Part shown: piece by piece, positions 61,603-64,000 of the stretch
How positions within the stretch are numbered: position 1 is the first letter of the stretch
Layout of the letters: each line of letters begins with the position of its first letter
From: Paludibacteraceae bacterium
GTDB lineage: Bacteria; Bacteroidota; Bacteroidia; Bacteroidales; Paludibacteraceae
Assembly (NCBI GenBank): GCA_017647145.1
Contig: JAGCLD010000034.1
Location: forward strand, 92,838 to 156,837
DNA: 64,000 bases
Direction of reading: 5' to 3'
Notes under the pieces: model-generated
What the model was told of the DNA's origin: nothing
The model's database searches: none
Seen by the model: only the letters and a program-made list of their open reading frames with translations
Made by a program: the position numbers and the translations under genes

Positions 61603-62181
61603 ATGCAACACTACAAAATAGTATTAGGCTCGCAATCTCCCAGAAGAAAAGAATTACTCGCCGGATTAGGCTATACATTCACCTGCCGTACAACAGACGC
61701 CGAAGAGATCTTCCCGGATTCACTTTCGGCGGAAGAAATACCCATCTTCTTATCAAGATTAAAAGCAGAAGACTTAATGCCAACACTCCAAGCCGATGAA
61801 CTACTCATCACAGCCGACACAATCGTCTGGCACAATCAACGTGTTTTGGGAAAACCGCACGACGAAGCAGAAGCAAAAGAAATGTTGCGTTCGCTGTCAG
61901 CAGCCACACATGAAGTAATCACAGGAGTCACCCTCACCACACTCCAACGTCAACACTCATTTGCAGTAAACACAAAAGTACGATTCGCCTCCCTCACAGA
62001 AGAAGAAATCACACACTACATACAGCAATTCAAACCTATGGACAAAGCAGGAGCATATGGAATACAAGAATGGATTGGCTATATAGGAGTAGAACGCATA
62101 GAAGGATCCTATTTTAACGTGATGGGACTACCCGTACAACGACTATACAAAGAACTAAAACAATGGGAACTTGAACGATAA
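61603..62181 (+). CDS. maf: Maf-like nucleoside triphosphate pyrophosphatase
   Basis: A 192-residue Maf protein that hydrolyses modified or canonical nucleoside triphosphates (dTTP/UTP type in the main subfamily) to the monophosphate. Motifs: LGSQSPRRKELLAGLG, ADTIVWHNQRVLGKP, and GAYGIQEWIGYIGVERIEGS. It limits mutagenic nucleotides and has been linked with septum control. It has its own promoter and ends 71 bases before pepD. Confidence 0.94.
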   Translation: MQHYKIVLGSQSPRRKELLAGLGYTFTCRTTDAEEIFPDSLSAEEIPIFLSRLKAEDLMPTLQADELLITADTIVWHNQRVLGKPHDEAEAKEMLRSLSAATHEVITGVTLTTLQRQHSFAVNTKVRFASLTEEEITHYIQQFKPMDKAGAYGIQEWIGYIGVERIEGSYFNVMGLPVQRLYKELKQWELER

Positions 62182-62185
62182 AAAC

Positions 62186-62215
62186 TTGTATATTCCCCAC
62201 TTTTTACTATCTTTG
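62186..62215 (+). promoter_or_regulatory. Promoter of pepD
   Basis: TTG at 62186-62188, 19-base spacer, TATCTTTG at 62208-62215. Full consensus. Confidence 0.85.
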
Positions 62216-62252
62216 CCAACGATGATAACAAACCTTTAAAAATAAATATATC

Positions 62253-63707
62253 ATGGAATCTAATGACATTCGCCAATTACAACCTACGGCAGTTTGGCAA
62301 AACTTTTACAACCTGTGTCAAGTACCTCACCCTTCTGGTAAAAGAAAAGAAGTAGGAGAGTTTGTGATGAATTTCGGTAAAGCACTTGGACTCGAAACTT
62401 TACAAGACGAAACAGGTAATGTGTTGATTCGTAAACCGGCCTCTCCGGGTATGGAAGACCACGACGGAGTAATCCTACAAGCACACCTTGACATGGTGCC
62501 GCAAAAAAACAACGATACAGTATTCGATTTCGAAACAGACGCTATTCGTGCCTATATTGATGGAGAATGGGTAACAGCTGATGGAACTACACTCGGTGCC
62601 GACAACGGTATAGGAGTAGCAGCCGCAATGGCAGTGTTGGCTGACAAATCATTAAAACACCCACCATTGGAAGCATTCTTTACTGTGGACGAAGAAACAG
62701 GTATGTTCGGAGCATTTGGATTGCAACCTAACTTCTTACAAGGAAAGATCCTTTTGAATATGGACTCTGAAGATGAAGGAGAATTATACATCGGTTGTGC
62801 AGGCGGTGTAGATGGAAATATCACATTCCGTTACTTTGAAACTGAAGTGCCTGAAGGCGATGTGGCTGTAAAAATCACACTCACAGGACTTAATGGTGGA
62901 CACTCAGGACTCAACATCAACCTACAACGTGCTAACGCTAACAAACTCATTTTCCGCTTCCTCAAAGAAGCTGTCAGCAACTATGAAGCACGCCTTGCTT
63001 CTGTAGATGGTGGAAATATGCGCAACGCTATTCCACGTGAAGCTGTAGCTGTTGTTACTGTTCCTGCTGAAGGATTAGAAGATTTGATGGATTTGGTACA
63101 TGATTACGAAACATTATTCCTCACAGAATACGCAGGCGTAGAAAAAACACTCTCTTTCACAGCTGAACAAGTAGCATTGCCTTCTGGATTAATCCCTGAA
63201 GAAGTACAAGATGACCTCATCAATGCTATCACAGCATGCCCTAACGGAATGATGCGTTACATCCAAGATATGCCTGACGTAGTGGAAACATCTACTAATC
63301 TATCTATCGTTAAGTCGGATGGAGAACAAATATATGTAGCCACACTCACCAGAAGCTCAGTAGAATCACGCAAAGAAGAATTGGCATCAATGATAGAAAG
63401 CGTATTCACAATGGCTGGTGCTAAAGTTGAGTTCTCAGGATCATATCCGGGATGGCAACCTAACCTCCAATCACGCATACTCAACACCATGTCTAAAGTA
63501 TATCAAGATATGTATGGTGTGACGCCAAAAATCATGACAGTACACGCTGGATTGGAATGTGGTATTCTTGGACGCAACTACCCTGAAATGGACATGATTT
63601 CATTCGGACCTACTATGAGATTCCCACACTCACCGGATGAAAAAGTAAACATACCTACAGTGGCTAAATTCTGGGACTTCTTGGTAGCAACACTGGCTGC
63701 TTTATAA
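62253..63707 (+). CDS. pepD: Aminoacyl-histidine dipeptidase (M20 family)
   Basis: A 484-residue M20 metallopeptidase of the PepD (X-His dipeptidase) type. Metal motifs are LQAHLDMVPQKN, DGTTLGADNGIG and EETGMFGAFG, with MDSEDEGELYIGCAGG in between and a late SFGPTMRFPHSPDE carrying the last ligand. It cleaves unspecific dipeptides with C-terminal histidine, including carnosine, in the cytoplasm. It is a single gene with consensus promoter and a strong terminator. Confidence 0.95.
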   Translation: MESNDIRQLQPTAVWQNFYNLCQVPHPSGKRKEVGEFVMNFGKALGLETLQDETGNVLIRKPASPGMEDHDGVILQAHLDMVPQKNNDTVFDFETDAIRAYIDGEWVTADGTTLGADNGIGVAAAMAVLADKSLKHPPLEAFFTVDEETGMFGAFGLQPNFLQGKILLNMDSEDEGELYIGCAGGVDGNITFRYFETEVPEGDVAVKITLTGLNGGHSGLNINLQRANANKLIFRFLKEAVSNYEARLASVDGGNMRNAIPREAVAVVTVPAEGLEDLMDLVHDYETLFLTEYAGVEKTLSFTAEQVALPSGLIPEEVQDDLINAITACPNGMMRYIQDMPDVVETSTNLSIVKSDGEQIYVATLTRSSVESRKEELASMIESVFTMAGAKVEFSGSYPGWQPNLQSRILNTMSKVYQDMYGVTPKIMTVHAGLECGILGRNYPEMDMISFGPTMRFPHSPDEKVNIPTVAKFWDFLVATLAAL

Positions 63708-63732
63708 GAAAAACTCAAAGAATAAATAACAT

Positions 63733-63770
63733 CAGACCACCGCACTATCGTAGTGTGGTGGTCTGTCTTT
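63733..63770 (+). terminator. Terminator of pepD
   Basis: CAGACCACCGCACTA (63733-63747) pairs with TAGTGTGGTGGTCTG (63751-63765) with one G-U pair and a 3-base loop, followed by TCTTTT. Confidence 0.9.
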
Positions 63771-63786
63771 TAGGAGTATGAACTGA

Positions 63787-63814
63787 TGCATTGTTGCGCC
63801 TAAAGAACAATGCA
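63787..63814. promoter_or_regulatory. Inverted repeat upstream of umuD
   Basis: TGCATTGTT and AACAATGCA are perfect 9-base arms around a 10-base centre. No T-run follows. It lies 58 bases upstream of the umuD -7 box and could be an operator. Confidence 0.45.
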
Positions 63815-63871
63815 GAAAAACTCCTTCCTCAAATAAGTCCTCTTGCAGCATGGTAATAGCAATATTTTCTG

Positions 63872-63879
63872 TATCTTTG
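63872..63879 (+). promoter_or_regulatory. Promoter -7 box of umuD
   Basis: TATCTTTG only 8 bases before the ATG, so the mRNA would start within a few bases of the start codon. Confidence 0.65.
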
Positions 63880-63887
63880 TTTCTGCT

Positions 63888-64000
63888 ATGGATAAGTTTG
63901 TACCACACATGATAGATGCAGAAGAGTCATTTGAAACTCATCTGCTGGGTGATGTGAAAGCTGGATTCCCATCACCCGCTGAAGATATACACGAGAAATT
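63888..64000 (+). CDS. umuD: UmuD/LexA-like autoproteolytic subunit (partial, cut by window end)
   Basis: The first 37 codons of a gene that continues past the window. The peptide ends with the characteristic LGDVKAGFPSPAEDIHEKL; AGFPSPAED is the UmuD self-cleavage region, where an Ala-Gly or Cys-Gly bond is cut during the SOS response. UmuD' joins UmuC to form translesion polymerase V. A umuC gene would be expected just downstream. The start is fixed by the promoter box eight bases upstream. Confidence 0.85.
   Translation, partial: MDKFVPHMIDAEESFETHLLGDVKAGFPSPAEDIHEK

Noticed and set aside
59969-63802. 14-base sequence CATTGTTGCGCCTA shared by two intergenic sites (59969 and 63789)
   Set aside because: Several shared 14-mers are expected by chance in 64 kb; the second copy is explained by the umuD inverted repeat.
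1-64000. tRNA, rRNA or tmRNA genes and insertion sequences
   Set aside because: I looked for T-loop signatures, 16S/23S segments and transposase motifs on both strands and found none that I could support by eye; a covariance search would be decisive.

Overview
The window looks like a chromosomal segment from a member of the order Bacteroidales (phylum Bacteroidota). The evidence is consistent: promoters of the TTG-N19/20-TAnnTTTG type (for example TATCTTTG before manA, thrS, pepD and umuD), no regular Shine-Dalgarno sites, a PPi-dependent phosphofructokinase, a GH57/GT/GH133 glycogen block, a xylB-xylA-xylE operon, and families common in this group (DUF3078, DUF3276/PUR, DUF4861, DUF4954, FISUMP, two Wza-type exporters). 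No rRNA, tRNA, insertion sequence, phage gene or CRISPR was seen. Coding is dense and mostly housekeeping.

Layout. 0-6 kb: a degenerate extragenic repeat, an alpha/beta-hydrolase lipoprotein, and a leftward glycogen operon (GH133 debranching enzyme, glycogen-synthase-like GT, GH57). 6-11 kb: leftward xylose operon xylB-xylA-xylE plus a GNAT gene. 11-20 kb: an outer-membrane-type protein, aspartate aminotransferase, DUF3078 protein, an NtrY-like sensor kinase, NADP-glutamate dehydrogenase, a small barrel protein and a zinc-ribbon NUDIX hydrolase. 20-29 kb: a beta-CASP hydrolase and PUR-like protein (leftward), then a long rightward operon nusB-yajC-ybbR-degT-rpoN-PAP2-like-MetH reactivation domain. 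29-37 kb: DUF4861 protein, PPi-PFK, a strongly folded RNA leader ahead of a FISUMP gene, a PlsC-like acyltransferase, waaA and hisS. 37-47 kb leftward: a barrel protein, fumarase-thrS, then a run of DUF4954 protein, aroA and GT2, and mazG. 47-52 kb leftward: an exopolysaccharide export operon (two Wza-like lipoproteins, Wzc-type tyrosine autokinase, ABC permease without its ATPase). 52-64 kb rightward: manA, LytTR regulator, mtaB, dnaB, GH13 amylase, UbiA prenyltransferase, sodium symporter, maf, pepD, and the first codons of umuD at the edge.

Functionally the segment joins storage-glycan turnover (GH133, GT, GH57, GH13), pentose entry into metabolism, PPi-linked glycolysis, ammonium assimilation and amino-group transfer, envelope biogenesis (Kdo transferase, polysaccharide export, barrel proteins) and core information processing (nusB, rpoN, hisS, thrS, dnaB, mtaB).

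The most unusual content is non-coding. (1) Six intergenic loci carry tandem repeats with an exact 11-bp period and a TAGG core; three of them are composite elements made of the same ordered 11-bp modules, differing by whole modules. (2) A nested set of helices of 8, 10, 8, 8 and 10 bp lies in the roughly 300-nt leader of the FISUMP gene. (3) A palindrome with a central AA and compensating arm changes recurs 27-33 bp upstream of TATCTTTG-type boxes at aspC, waaA and thrS. (4) The sign of GC skew changes near 28, 34 and 47 kb independently of gene direction.
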